Positions 1-7,376 of a DNA stretch of 13,754 nt are shown here, in pieces. A program made the position numbers and the translations under genes. The notes beneath the pieces were generated by a model. The model was not told the DNA's origin, did no database searches, and saw only the letters and a list, made by a program, of their open reading frames with translations. Positions within the stretch are counted from its first letter, which is position 1. Each line of letters opens with the position of its first letter. The stretch covers positions 1-13,754 of the forward strand of contig CAYOXD010000085.1 of assembly GCA_964407825.1 (NCBI GenBank), in the 5' to 3' direction. Source of the DNA: CAYOXD01 sp964407825 (GTDB lineage: Bacteria; Desulfobacterota; Desulfobacteria; Desulfobacterales; JAFDDL01).

Positions 1-1
1 G

Positions 2-319
2 ATACGAACGTTGCGTATCAAGGAGAAGCTGAATTTCGGACCCATCAAGACAGCGGACGTAACAAGAGGAACGGAAGGTATCGCACATGCGACGATTGGC
101 GGCGTGAAATACACCGGGATCGCGCAACACTTCGAGATCGATATGCTTGGCGTGCCGGTTCCTCACGATGTGGCGTTTTATCTGATACCAACTTCCCGCT
201 ACCACGTAATGCTTATGACGCAGGTTGCAACGAAGTATATGGAAGCTTCACGGCGTGGATTTAAAGCGTTGCTCGAGAGTATGACATTCGATGAGCCTTC
301 AGGCCCTCCCCCCGCCTGA
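2..319 (+). CDS. 3' end of an unrecognised protein, truncated by window edge
   Basis: The reading frame is already open at the first bases and no ribosome binding site precedes the first possible start, a TTG at base 11, so this is most likely the C-terminal part of a longer gene. The visible ~105 residues alternate short strands and helices: a Gly-rich strand (TIGGVKYTG), a strand pair around VAFYLIPTSRYHVMLMTQ, then an amphipathic helix ending in LLESMTF before a proline-rich tail. That ending resembles the last strand and helix of PsbP/DcrB-like small secreted or lipoprotein domains, but the likeness is only impressionistic and I assign no function. It converges on the phosphoesterase gene with 36 bp between the stops. 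Its base composition matches that gene rather than the GC-rich operon further along. Confidence 0.55.
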   Translation: MRTLRIKEKLNFGPIKTADVTRGTEGIAHATIGGVKYTGIAQHFEIDMLGVPVPHDVAFYLIPTSRYHVMLMTQVATKYMEASRRGFKALLESMTFDEPSGPPPA

Positions 320-355
320 TAAAGGTCGCTTTTGGCGCGGTGCGTATTGTGGACG

Positions 356-1792
356 TCACCGCTTAAAATACTTGCCAAGCGCCTTTACGGCCTCTGACTC
401 GGTGTGGACCTTTCTGTGAAGATCGGGCGGAATACCTTTGCGTTGACCTTCGGGCAACGCCTGGTCCCGCTTAATCGCTCCCCGGATGATCGCCTTTTGA
501 AGGCTGCTAAGGGGTCGATCTGAAGACGGCACGCCATCGATGGATAACGGTTGCGGGATATCGGGCGGCTCCTTTCGTGGCTTATCCAGCGTCAATACGT
601 TACTAAGAGTAGGTGCGTTGGCGATTCTCCTGCTTTTTAGCATCTTATCTTTTGGGATATTCAGCCAATCGCGTATCGTGGCCAGGATCGAAGTATGATC
701 ATATTCGACATCCGGTGAAGCAGACCGGAACACTGTACCTGGCCGAATATAGGGCGAAACCAGGACCGCCGGCACGCGGGCCCCATACCGATCGAACTGA
801 AAATTGAAGGGCTGCTGAGGCTTTTTCTTGTCAGGGGGCGTTGCTGTCCAGGGGGGCGGGCAGTGATCATAACAGCCCCCGTGCTCATCGTAAGTGATCA
901 ACAGCAGCGTCGATTCCCATTTGCGGCCGCTACTCACAGCGCTCCAAATGTCATAAAGGAATTTTTCACCTGCCAGAACATTATGCGCAGGATGCTGATC
1001 ATTGGGTTCAAACTTGAAGCTCGGTTCGACAAATGAATACTCGGGCAAATTCCCGGACCGTGCATCCTCAAGGAAATCATCGAAATCTCGAAAATGCTGC
1101 TCGAGAAACGGATCCGCAAGGTATCTATAGAATTGCAAACGGCACAGCGATGGCAGCTCGCTGTCGTTGTAAACATTCCAAGAATGACCCGTGTTTTCCA
1201 AAACGTTGAAGATGGTTGGTGTGTTGTAGTCGGACATTGGCGGAATCAAGCAATCATCGACATTACCATTACAGTTATTCACCCGCCCGCAAGATGTACC
1301 GGCATGCGTGAAGGCCCGATTGGGCAAGGTCTGACAGGGCGCGGACCCAAACCATCGATCACACACCGCAAATTGCTTCGCGAGCGCAGAGAGCACCCGG
1401 ACCTGGTTCGGTGAATAAGACGCCATTATCTGCGCCGGGTTCTTGACACCAGCGGCGGTCGCATAATCCTCCAGAAACCCGCTCATTGTTGCGGCCTGGC
1501 CCTGAATGGGAGCAGTCGTTCCAAACAACTGCCTGTTCATGTGATCAAACAGTTCGTTCGGATCAGGGTCGGGCACGGTGTAACTTCCCGTCCCCTCAGA
1601 GGCAAAGACGGGAGGCTGGCCCGATATCGTATTCGAGAATTGGTTCTTGATAAGGCCATCGAATGTGGGGGGGTTCTTCGGCGGGATATTGTGCGCGGGG
1701 CGGTTTTCAGGCGCGTAGAGCCATCCCAGCATATTATCCAGCGAACGATTCTCCAACATGACCACAATAAAATGATCGAATTTACCAGGCAT
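356..1792 (-). CDS. Phosphoesterase, phospholipase C / acid phosphatase AcpA family
   Basis: Predicted 478-residue hydrolase of phosphate esters (Pfam phosphoesterase family, alkaline-phosphatase superfamily). Family signatures appear in order: the N-terminal metal-site motif HFIVVMLENRSLDN (E14, N15); CQTLPNR at 153-159, where T155 is the likely nucleophile by analogy with bacterial phospholipase C; SFVEPSF at 253-259; YDEHGGCYDHCPPP at 301-314, with metal-type residues D302, E303, H304, D309 and H310; the GARVPAVLVSPY strand at 337-348; and DHTSIL at 365-370. The frame extends 14 codons upstream, but AGGAGG at 1801-1806 lies 8 nt before the ATG at 1792, which decides the start. This start gives no signal peptide and no membrane span, which is unusual because many relatives are secreted. 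Eight cysteines are present. Substrate (phospholipid or phosphomonoester) cannot be told. A 175-bp gap separates it from the upstream kinase gene, so it may have its own promoter. Confidence 0.9.
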   Translation of the reverse strand: MPGKFDHFIVVMLENRSLDNMLGWLYAPENRPAHNIPPKNPPTFDGLIKNQFSNTISGQPPVFASEGTGSYTVPDPDPNELFDHMNRQLFGTTAPIQGQAATMSGFLEDYATAAGVKNPAQIMASYSPNQVRVLSALAKQFAVCDRWFGSAPCQTLPNRAFTHAGTSCGRVNNCNGNVDDCLIPPMSDYNTPTIFNVLENTGHSWNVYNDSELPSLCRLQFYRYLADPFLEQHFRDFDDFLEDARSGNLPEYSFVEPSFKFEPNDQHPAHNVLAGEKFLYDIWSAVSSGRKWESTLLLITYDEHGGCYDHCPPPWTATPPDKKKPQQPFNFQFDRYGARVPAVLVSPYIRPGTVFRSASPDVEYDHTSILATIRDWLNIPKDKMLKSRRIANAPTLSNVLTLDKPRKEPPDIPQPLSIDGVPSSDRPLSSLQKAIIRGAIKRDQALPEGQRKGIPPDLHRKVHTESEAVKALGKYFKR

Positions 1793-1815
1793 CTCCAAGC
1801 CTCCTGTTCGAAGTG

Positions 1816-1836
1816 TTGCAACGCCTATTTGCAACC
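1816..1836. repeat. GTTGCAA inverted repeat before the phosphoesterase start
   Basis: GTTGCAA and TTGCAAC form a perfect 7-bp inverted repeat around a 7-base spacer, just upstream of the AGGAGG ribosome binding site of the phosphoesterase. It could be an operator or a small 5' UTR hairpin. The half-site TTGCAAC also occurs in the dyads upstream of the Lon hybrid. With so short an arm, chance is a real alternative. Confidence 0.3.
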
Positions 1837-1967
1837 GTCCCGCAGCCCGGGGCCGCTATGAGGAACCGGGCCCTGATCGACCTGATGTGCGTTCATCGAT
1901 TAAACCACATCTTTTCCGGCAAAACAAATTTCAGACTGTCAAAGATCACTTTTTAAGGGATGGGGGT

Positions 1968-3446
1968 TCACAGGCAGGCGGCGGCGCCACTGCTTCCAAG
2001 GTCGGCACCCGGGCCGTCTTGCGGAGGAAGGGGCAGCCGGATGGTCAGGGTGGTCTTGTCGCCGGGGCGGCTCGACACCTCGATGCGTCCCCCGTGCTGA
2101 TCTACGATGCCGTGGGACACGGAAAGCCCCAGCCCCGTTCCCAGACCGATCTCCTTGGTGGTGAAAAACGGATCGAAGATCTTATGCTGGTTGGCGATGG
2201 GGATCCCCTTGCCCGTATCGCTCACGGAAAAATAAAATTCGTTCCGCTCTGAATCCCGCCCGGCCCGGATCTCTACTTGACCCGTGTCGCCCTCGATGGC
2301 CTGGACGGCGTTCACCACCAAATTCATCAGGACCCGCTGAATCCGGTGGGGATCGACCGTCACCTCGAGATCCGGCGGGATATCGATCTTGAGATCGATG
2401 ACGGCGGGCAGCTCACTCTTGAGGAGTTTGATGGTTTTGAGGGTCAACTTCCTGAAATTGGTCTGAACCGGAATAAAATGTTTTTCCCGGGAAAATTCCA
2501 GCAGATTTCTGATAATCTCCTTGGCCCGATCCACCTGGGCCTCGGTCTCCCGCAGCAGCTCTCTGTGATAGGCAGGAGCATCGCCGGCCAATTCCTCCTG
2601 GAGAATCTGAACGGAGGTGGAAATATTGTTCAGGGGGTTGTTCAACTCATGGGCCACGCCGGAGGTCAAGGTGCCGAGGGAGGCGAGTTTCTGCGCATGC
2701 ATCAGCTGATCGTTGCGCTGGTTGAGCACCACGATCATGCGGTTGAGGCTCCTGACCAGGGATTCGAACTGATCGCCGGTGGAAAGATCCGGGATGCTGG
2801 TATAGTCGCCCTGGGCGATCTTGTGGGTGGCGTACTCGATGCGCTTGAGCGGCCGGTTGATGCTCTGGTTGATGAAGAGCACGGTGGTCAGGGTGATCAG
2901 AACAATCGCCGCCAGCCCCAGATAGAGGTAGATCCTGGATTTGCGCGCAAGACCGTAGATCTTGGCCTGCTCCTTCTTGGCCAGCTTTTCCACGTCGCCG
3001 GTGATCTTCTGGCCCCGCTCCCGGATCTCTCCCTGCAGAAGCGCCAGCGCGTCCTGGTCCGCCGGCTTTCCGGAGAAGGTCTCGGACAGGGTGATGAGCA
3101 TCTGGCGGTAAGCCTTCATTTCGTTCAAGGCAGGGGGCAGGTCCAGCTCGTCGGCGGCCTTTCCGAATTTATCGATAATGGCCGCCTGTTTGTCCTGCGC
3201 GGCGCTGATGTAGGCAACCGCCTGGCTCAGATCGTCCACGTTGAAATAGAGAAAGAAATTCTTTTCATACCGACGTGCCTCCAGGATGGTGTTGAGCAGC
3301 GCGACCTTCTCCTCCACCAGCTGCAACTTGTTGGTCAGCAGGTGGTGGGTGTAATAGTTCAGGGACCACACCAGGGAGCTGACCAGAATGAAAAAGCTGA
3401 TCGCCAGGATGATCTTTTTGCGAATGCTGATTCTGAGACGTAACAT
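1968..3446 (-). CDS. Membrane sensor histidine kinase (HAMP-HisKA-HATPase)
   Basis: A 492-residue transmembrane kinase of a two-component system. A short basic N-terminus leads to membrane segment 1 (about 12-29), a mainly helical extracytoplasmic sensor (about 30-170) whose ARRYEKNFFLY stretch resembles four-helix-bundle ligand sensors, membrane segment 2 (about 173-192) and a HAMP linker (about 193-245). The H-box is SLGTLTSGVAHELNNPLNN with phospho-accepting H266 and the HELNNPL form typical of NtrB-like kinases. The ATPase domain has its N box at 375-383 (N379), DTGKGIP 410-416, FDPFFTTK 424-431 and GTGLGLS 436-442, so it looks fully active. No receiver domain is attached and no response regulator gene is adjacent. 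It is the last gene of the minus-strand cluster, 56 bp after the cytidylate kinase-like gene. The start is less certain: AGGA directly abuts the ATG. The sensed signal is unknown; solute availability is an inference from the neighbouring permease. Confidence 0.93.
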   Translation of the reverse strand: MLRLRISIRKKIILAISFFILVSSLVWSLNYYTHHLLTNKLQLVEEKVALLNTILEARRYEKNFFLYFNVDDLSQAVAYISAAQDKQAAIIDKFGKAADELDLPPALNEMKAYRQMLITLSETFSGKPADQDALALLQGEIRERGQKITGDVEKLAKKEQAKIYGLARKSRIYLYLGLAAIVLITLTTVLFINQSINRPLKRIEYATHKIAQGDYTSIPDLSTGDQFESLVRSLNRMIVVLNQRNDQLMHAQKLASLGTLTSGVAHELNNPLNNISTSVQILQEELAGDAPAYHRELLRETEAQVDRAKEIIRNLLEFSREKHFIPVQTNFRKLTLKTIKLLKSELPAVIDLKIDIPPDLEVTVDPHRIQRVLMNLVVNAVQAIEGDTGQVEIRAGRDSERNEFYFSVSDTGKGIPIANQHKIFDPFFTTKEIGLGTGLGLSVSHGIVDQHGGRIEVSSRPGDKTTLTIRLPLPPQDGPGADLGSSGAAACL

Positions 3447-3502
3447 TCCTGCTTTCGGTGGTGAATAGGGTTGATTGGGTTGATCGGCAGCGGTCCCGAC
3501 GC

Positions 3503-4354
3503 TCAGGACAGCTGCGGAGAATCGATATCGCAGGCCACTGTGACCACTCCCGCCACCTGGTGAGCGAGTTCCAGGATCCGGTCGTTCAGTTCCAGCCTGA
3601 GCTGAGCCCGGAGCTTCGACTGCACCGTCTGGTTGCCGTAATCAAATTTCCGGATCTTCTGGGCTGGCACCCGGATGTGAACGGCCCCCCTGTTGGCGGT
3701 CACCTCGGCCTCGCACAGCGGCATGAGCGCCACGCGGATCTGGCTGCTGATGGCCATGTCCCGGACAGCGCCTCGGGACTCGGCCGTGCTCTGGAACGAG
3801 GGGGTGCGCGCGGCCTCGCAGATGACCCGGCAGACATCCTCGATATTGAATGAATGGATATGCACCACCATATCATAGAGGGTGGCATCGTTGATATCCC
3901 GATTGTACAGATAACGGGTCCAGTTGGACCGGTGCCGGTCCTCCCGTTCGATTTCTCCTTCGGCCTCATCGGGCGGCAGGCTGCGCTCGGACTGGAGCAG
4001 CCGGATCCGTTCCTGCATATCGGCGATGATGCGCACCTTCAGCAGATGGCCGATGGGCGGCAGGAGCAGGTGCCCCGCATGGCCGTGGTAGACCACATTG
4101 TCCTTCTGGACCTGCTGCAGCAGAGCGGCCTGGAAGCAGGCCAGGTAGCGCTTGCGCCCCTGGGTCATGCGCTCCAGCACCCCCGGTGCGTCATGAAGGG
4201 ACTTGATCATCACATCCTTCGGTATTTTATAAAAATCCGCCGCTTCGATGACGATTTCCCGTCCCACGCATTCATAGCCGAGTTCGGCCGCCACCCTCTC
4301 GGCGATCTTCTGTCCATGGCTGTGGCAGCCCCGTGATACACTGATAATAGCCAT
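3503..4354 (-). CDS. Cytidylate kinase-like protein with C-terminal BON-like domain
   Basis: A 283-residue protein. Residues 1-185 match the cytidylate kinase-like family of P-loop proteins: an N-terminal strand and loop (MAIISVSRGCHSHGQKIAE), a GREI segment at 31-34, a basic region TQGRKRY at 64-70, the YHGHAGHLLLPP segment at 89-100, a strand KVRIIADM and an RX-rich lid (EREDRHRSNWTRYLYN, 136-151). The phosphate-binding loop SRGCHSHGQ is the form seen in this subfamily, not a classic GxxGxGKS. Residues ~195-278 form a BON-like fold (I/V periodicity, G at 223, a closing GVVTVACDI strand). A clear ribosome binding site (AGAAGGA, 8 nt before ATG) fixes the start. Members often sit beside transporters in anaerobes, but their substrate is not known; a role in sensing a nucleotide or phosphorylating a small molecule is inference. 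Confidence 0.82.
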   Translation of the reverse strand: MAIISVSRGCHSHGQKIAERVAAELGYECVGREIVIEAADFYKIPKDVMIKSLHDAPGVLERMTQGRKRYLACFQAALLQQVQKDNVVYHGHAGHLLLPPIGHLLKVRIIADMQERIRLLQSERSLPPDEAEGEIEREDRHRSNWTRYLYNRDINDATLYDMVVHIHSFNIEDVCRVICEAARTPSFQSTAESRGAVRDMAISSQIRVALMPLCEAEVTANRGAVHIRVPAQKIRKFDYGNQTVQSKLRAQLRLELNDRILELAHQVAGVVTVACDIDSPQLS

Positions 4355-4381
4355 ACCTGATTTCCTTCTGATCTATCTGGA

Positions 4382-4406
4382 GCGGGCCATCCGTCCATCG
4401 GCCCGC
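4382..4406 (-). promoter_or_regulatory. GC-rich hairpin between permease and kinase-like gene
   Basis: GCGGGCC and GGCCCGC form a perfect 7-bp stem with an 11-base loop in the 91-bp gap after the permease gene. There is no run of U after the stem on the transcribed strand, so it is not a canonical intrinsic terminator. It could be a processing or stability element that sets different transcript levels for the permease and the downstream genes. Confidence 0.4.
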
Positions 4407-4445
4407 ATGGGAATGGTTACGTTTCCATCGCCCCCTGGCCGTGGC

Positions 4446-6257
4446 CTATATCCCATAGAAGAAATAAAGGGCCGTCAGCTCCACCGTCAAAAACAGCAGG
4501 GTCATGATCGATCCGGCCTTGGCATAGTCCAGGGTGCGATACCCGCCCGGCCGCATCACCAGGGCATTTACCTGATGGGTGGGCAGCACGAAGGTATTGG
4601 AGGCGGAAAGCCCCACCACCAGCGCCGCCATGCGCGGATCGCAGCCCGCCATGAGGGCCATGTTCATGCACAGCGGCACCAGCAGCACCGTGGCGCCGAC
4701 ATTGGATACCACCAGGGTGAAAAAGGAGGTCATGATCCCCACGGCCGCCAGCAGCACGATGGGCGCGGGGTTGCCCAGCATGGACAACACCCCGTGGGCG
4801 ATAAAGGCCGCCGTCCCGGTCTTCTCGAAGGCCATGCCCAAGGGGATCAATCCGGCCAGGAGAAAGACCGTCATCCAGTCCACGGCACGATAGGCCTCAT
4901 CCACGCTCAACACCCGGGTGACGATCATGCCCAGGGCGCCGGACATGAGCGCAACGGACAGCTGGATCTTGAAGAAGACGATCTGGGCCAGGGCCACCGC
5001 CAGCCACAGCAGGGCGAGCCGGGCCTTCTCGGGCCGCATGATCTCCCCCTCGAGGGGGGTGGAAAAGGTCAGGGCCCGGGGCATGGGTCGGTTTCTCAGA
5101 ATATGAAACCGCTCCCAGGGACCTTGAAGCAGGATCGTATCGCCCATCTCCAGCTTGATATGGGTCAGCCCGCTGTAGTAAATCCGCCGCCCCTTGATGA
5201 GCGCCACGGGATTCACCCCGTAGAGTTCCTTGAAATCCACCTCGTTCATGGTCCTGCCGATGAGCTCGGAGCGCGGGGAAACAATGGTTTCACACATTCC
5301 CGCGTTGGTCCGGGCCAGGGACTCGGCAAAGGCATCGAGACCGGGTTTCAATACCCAGCCGAACTCTTCGGCCAACCGGTTGACCTTTTTGCGTACGCCC
5401 ATCACCGCGATATCATCTCCCGGCCCGATCCTGTCACTGCTGCGCGGAACGAAGGTCTTGTCTTTTCCATCGCTCCGGCTGATGGCGACCACGGTCACCA
5501 GGAAATGGGTCCGGATTTGAAGCCTGCCCAGCAGCTCCGTTCTCGCGTAGTTATCGGGAACGTGCAGCTCGTAGATGGCGTCCAGGGCGCGGTACTCGTT
5601 GATCAGGGCAGCGCTCACGCCCTGATCCGCATCGCCGCCGCCGGCCGGCAACACCAGCCTGCCGAAGACGGCGAAGTAGGCAATGGCGCTCAAGAGGAGG
5701 CAGACACCGATGGGTGTCTGGGTAAAGAGGCCGAAGGGCTCCAGCTTCTGACCGCCCAGCACCATCAGGTCGTTGAGCAGGATGGTGGGGCTTGCCCCCA
5801 CCAGGGTGAGGGTACCGCCGATGATGGCGCAAAAGCCCATGGGCATCAGGATCCGGGAAACGGGGAAATTCAACCGTTTTCCGATCCGCTGGGCGGCGGG
5901 CATGAAGAGCGCCGCGGCCCCGATGTTCTGCATCATGCTGGAAATGATCCCCACGGTGGCGGAGATGAGCATCATGATCATGGACTCGCTCTTGCCCGCC
6001 AGTTTGATAATGGGCCGGGCCACGTGATTCATCACACCGGTCTTGTCCAGGCCGGCGCCGATGATGATCACCGCGATGATGGAGCAGACCGCGTTGCTGC
6101 TCAGGCCCACGAATGCCTCCTTGGGGGTCACGAGCCCCATCAGCGGAAGCAGCACCATCATCAAAATCCCCACCACATCCACGCGGACCCACTCGAAGAT
6201 AAACAAGATGACCACGAACGCCAGAACGATCATGGTTAAAATCATATTGGGTGTCAT
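4446..6257 (-). CDS. SLC13/DASS-family permease with two RCK_C-like domains
   Basis: A 603-residue integral membrane protein of the divalent anion/sodium symporter (SLC13) superfamily. Two hydrophobic halves (about 1-200 and 412-603) flank a soluble insert (about 205-400) with two TrkA-C/RCK_C-like domains (ends near 297 and 380; GDDIAVMG 280-287 and GDTILLQGP 372-380 are typical closing strands). Paired substrate-loop signatures occur: MQNIGAAALFMP (109-120) with GASPTILL (154-161), and VSNVGATVLLVP (517-528) with SASNTFVLPTHQVNA (551-565). The substrate may be sulfate or a dicarboxylate; it cannot be told from sequence. An in-frame ATG 38 codons upstream exists, but AGGA about 8 nt before the ATG at 6257 and the start of the first membrane span support this start, and the longer form would overlap the small peptide gene. 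It follows that peptide gene by 31 bp. Confidence 0.9.
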   Translation of the reverse strand: MTPNMILTMIVLAFVVILFIFEWVRVDVVGILMMVLLPLMGLVTPKEAFVGLSSNAVCSIIAVIIIGAGLDKTGVMNHVARPIIKLAGKSESMIMMLISATVGIISSMMQNIGAAALFMPAAQRIGKRLNFPVSRILMPMGFCAIIGGTLTLVGASPTILLNDLMVLGGQKLEPFGLFTQTPIGVCLLLSAIAYFAVFGRLVLPAGGGDADQGVSAALINEYRALDAIYELHVPDNYARTELLGRLQIRTHFLVTVVAISRSDGKDKTFVPRSSDRIGPGDDIAVMGVRKKVNRLAEEFGWVLKPGLDAFAESLARTNAGMCETIVSPRSELIGRTMNEVDFKELYGVNPVALIKGRRIYYSGLTHIKLEMGDTILLQGPWERFHILRNRPMPRALTFSTPLEGEIMRPEKARLALLWLAVALAQIVFFKIQLSVALMSGALGMIVTRVLSVDEAYRAVDWMTVFLLAGLIPLGMAFEKTGTAAFIAHGVLSMLGNPAPIVLLAAVGIMTSFFTLVVSNVGATVLLVPLCMNMALMAGCDPRMAALVVGLSASNTFVLPTHQVNALVMRPGGYRTLDYAKAGSIMTLLFLTVELTALYFFYGI

Positions 6258-6288
6258 ACGGATTGTCCTATTCCGATCGAGCTGTGAA

Positions 6289-6375
6289 TCAGCTGTTTTT
6301 CTTTTTTCTGAAAACAAAGCACAGGGCCGCACAAACCAGTACCAGGGCCAAGGCGTAAATAAAATGTCCATCCAT
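6289..6375 (-). CDS. 28-residue single-span membrane peptide
   Basis: A very short gene beginning MDGHFIYALALVLVCAALCF and ending in a basic tail (FRKKKNS). It has a strong ribosome binding site, GGAGG at 6384-6388, exactly 8 nt before the ATG. Residues 5-22 form one hydrophobic helix followed by R/K residues, as expected for an N-out, C-in single-span protein. It fills the gap between the universal stress protein stop (20 bp) and the permease start (31 bp), so translation is probably coupled in the operon. Small single-span proteins next to permeases are often accessory or regulatory subunits; that role here is inference. Support is the ribosome binding site, hydropathy pattern and position; no homology could be tested. 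Confidence 0.68.
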   Translation of the reverse strand: MDGHFIYALALVLVCAALCFVFRKKKNS

Positions 6376-6395
6376 CAGTCCATCCTCCAGGGCGT

Positions 6396-7325
6396 TCAGA
6401 TCACCGAATAGACGCGAATGGGCGTCTCGGGCCGCGCTTGGTCCATCAGATAGGGGGCCTGGGCCGGCTGATCCTCCGGCTCAGAGACGATAAAACCGAT
6501 ATTATCGAACTCATGCTTGAGCTGCTCCAGGGCTTCGTTGGTTTCGACAAATTTGACCACATGGACAAAATCGATTCCGGCAGCTTCGGCCCTTTGCCTG
6601 AATCCCTCGGCGCTTTTCTCCGACAGGGCCTCGAAATCCTGGCACACCTGGGCCCTTGAGGTCGAAAACATGCGAAAGGTTTCACAGGAAAGGGGCGCCG
6701 TGTTCAGGGCCAGGATTTGGTAATCCATCCGCCGGGCCATATCCAGCGCGTAGGTGACGATGGACTCAGAGAACCGGCTCTCCTGGCCGATGACCACCAG
6801 CTTCGCCGGTGGTTCGGTCTGCGGATGGCTCACCGAATCCGCTGAGGACGGAGCCGCTTCCATCGCCGCCCTGGTTTTGCGTTTGAACAGTGTAAAGATC
6901 TTTGCCATACAGCTACCCTCCTTGATTCCGCTAGTGATGAATTTATTAAGTCTTCGCTGGGGTCTCACCGTCACCATGGGTACCCGAACGGCCTTCAGAA
7001 GGGACTTGGGCAACATCCGGGTGATCCTGATTCCGGGAAACCCGATGGTATCGGACAAATCGTAGATCGCCAGCTCAATTTCATGGTGCGCATTGAGGTA
7101 GCTGACGATTTCGGCACCCACATCACCGTATCGCCTTTCAATACGATGGGGGATCCCGTGATTTTCGAATTGGGACGCCAGCCGGTCCATGCAATCATCT
7201 CTCTCCGAAGCCGCCACGCACAGGACGTGCAGCTGGGCGTTGAGGCTCTTGCACAGCTGCACCGTATAACGAATGGTCCACTGGTGCGGCATACAGCCAT
7301 CGATGGCTAAAAGCAGACGTCCCAT
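6396..7325 (-). CDS. Tandem universal stress protein (UspA-like), with possible internal start
   Basis: A 309-residue frame with two UspA-fold modules. Module 1 (1-~122) runs from the first strand MGRLLLAIDG through IRYTVQLCKSLNAQLHVLCVA to the closing MLPKSLLKAVRVPMVTVRP, the usual end of a Usp domain. A junction (123-139) carries no domain. Module 2 (~140-309) has a basic head (MAKIFTLFKRK), a low-complexity linker, then AKLVVIGQESRFSESIVTYALDMARRMDYQILAL, a second Usp-like beta-alpha unit. The glycine-rich ATP motif G-2x-G-9x-G(S/T) is not evident in either module, so ATP binding is doubtful. The gene start has GGAG about 7 nt upstream. AGGAGG at 6917-6922 sits exactly 8 nt before the in-frame ATG at 6906-6908 (residue 140), so the second module may be translated separately. 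The function is unknown; Usp proteins beside permeases are often regulatory. Confidence 0.8.
   Translation of the reverse strand: MGRLLLAIDGCMPHQWTIRYTVQLCKSLNAQLHVLCVAASERDDCMDRLASQFENHGIPHRIERRYGDVGAEIVSYLNAHHEIELAIYDLSDTIGFPGIRITRMLPKSLLKAVRVPMVTVRPQRRLNKFITSGIKEGSCMAKIFTLFKRKTRAAMEAAPSSADSVSHPQTEPPAKLVVIGQESRFSESIVTYALDMARRMDYQILALNTAPLSCETFRMFSTSRAQVCQDFEALSEKSAEGFRQRAEAAGIDFVHVVKFVETNEALEQLKHEFDNIGFIVSEPEDQPAQAPYLMDQARPETPIRVYSVI
6906..6922 (-). promoter_or_regulatory. Internal ribosome binding site and ATG within the universal stress gene
   Basis: AGGAGG (6917-6922), an 8-nt spacer and an in-frame ATG (6906-6908) lie between the two Usp modules. The next frame contains TAATAA just upstream (about 6944-6950), as if the first gene once ended there. 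An independent 170-residue product starting MAKIFTLF is plausible. Confidence 0.5.
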
Positions 7326-7376
7326 GGTTTGTCTCCGTCAGGTGCCGCTCACGGGCACGGGGTCACGGTCAGGGGG

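Noticed and set aside
11..319. Complete 102-residue gene starting at TTG
   Set aside because: No ribosome binding site precedes the TTG and the frame is open to the window edge, so a truncated longer gene is more likely.
1846..1893. Intrinsic terminator after the histidine kinase gene
   Set aside because: A weak GCCCGG/CCGGGC pairing exists, but the loop is long and no U-run follows on the transcribed strand.
2277..3443. 388-codon plus-strand open frame
   Set aside because: Antisense to the histidine kinase, whose motifs are complete on the other strand; no ribosome binding site or domain.
4407..6239. 610-codon plus-strand open frame rich in His, Gly and Gln
   Set aside because: It lies antisense to the SLC13 permease, its composition is that of a reversed membrane-protein gene, and it has no recognisable domain.
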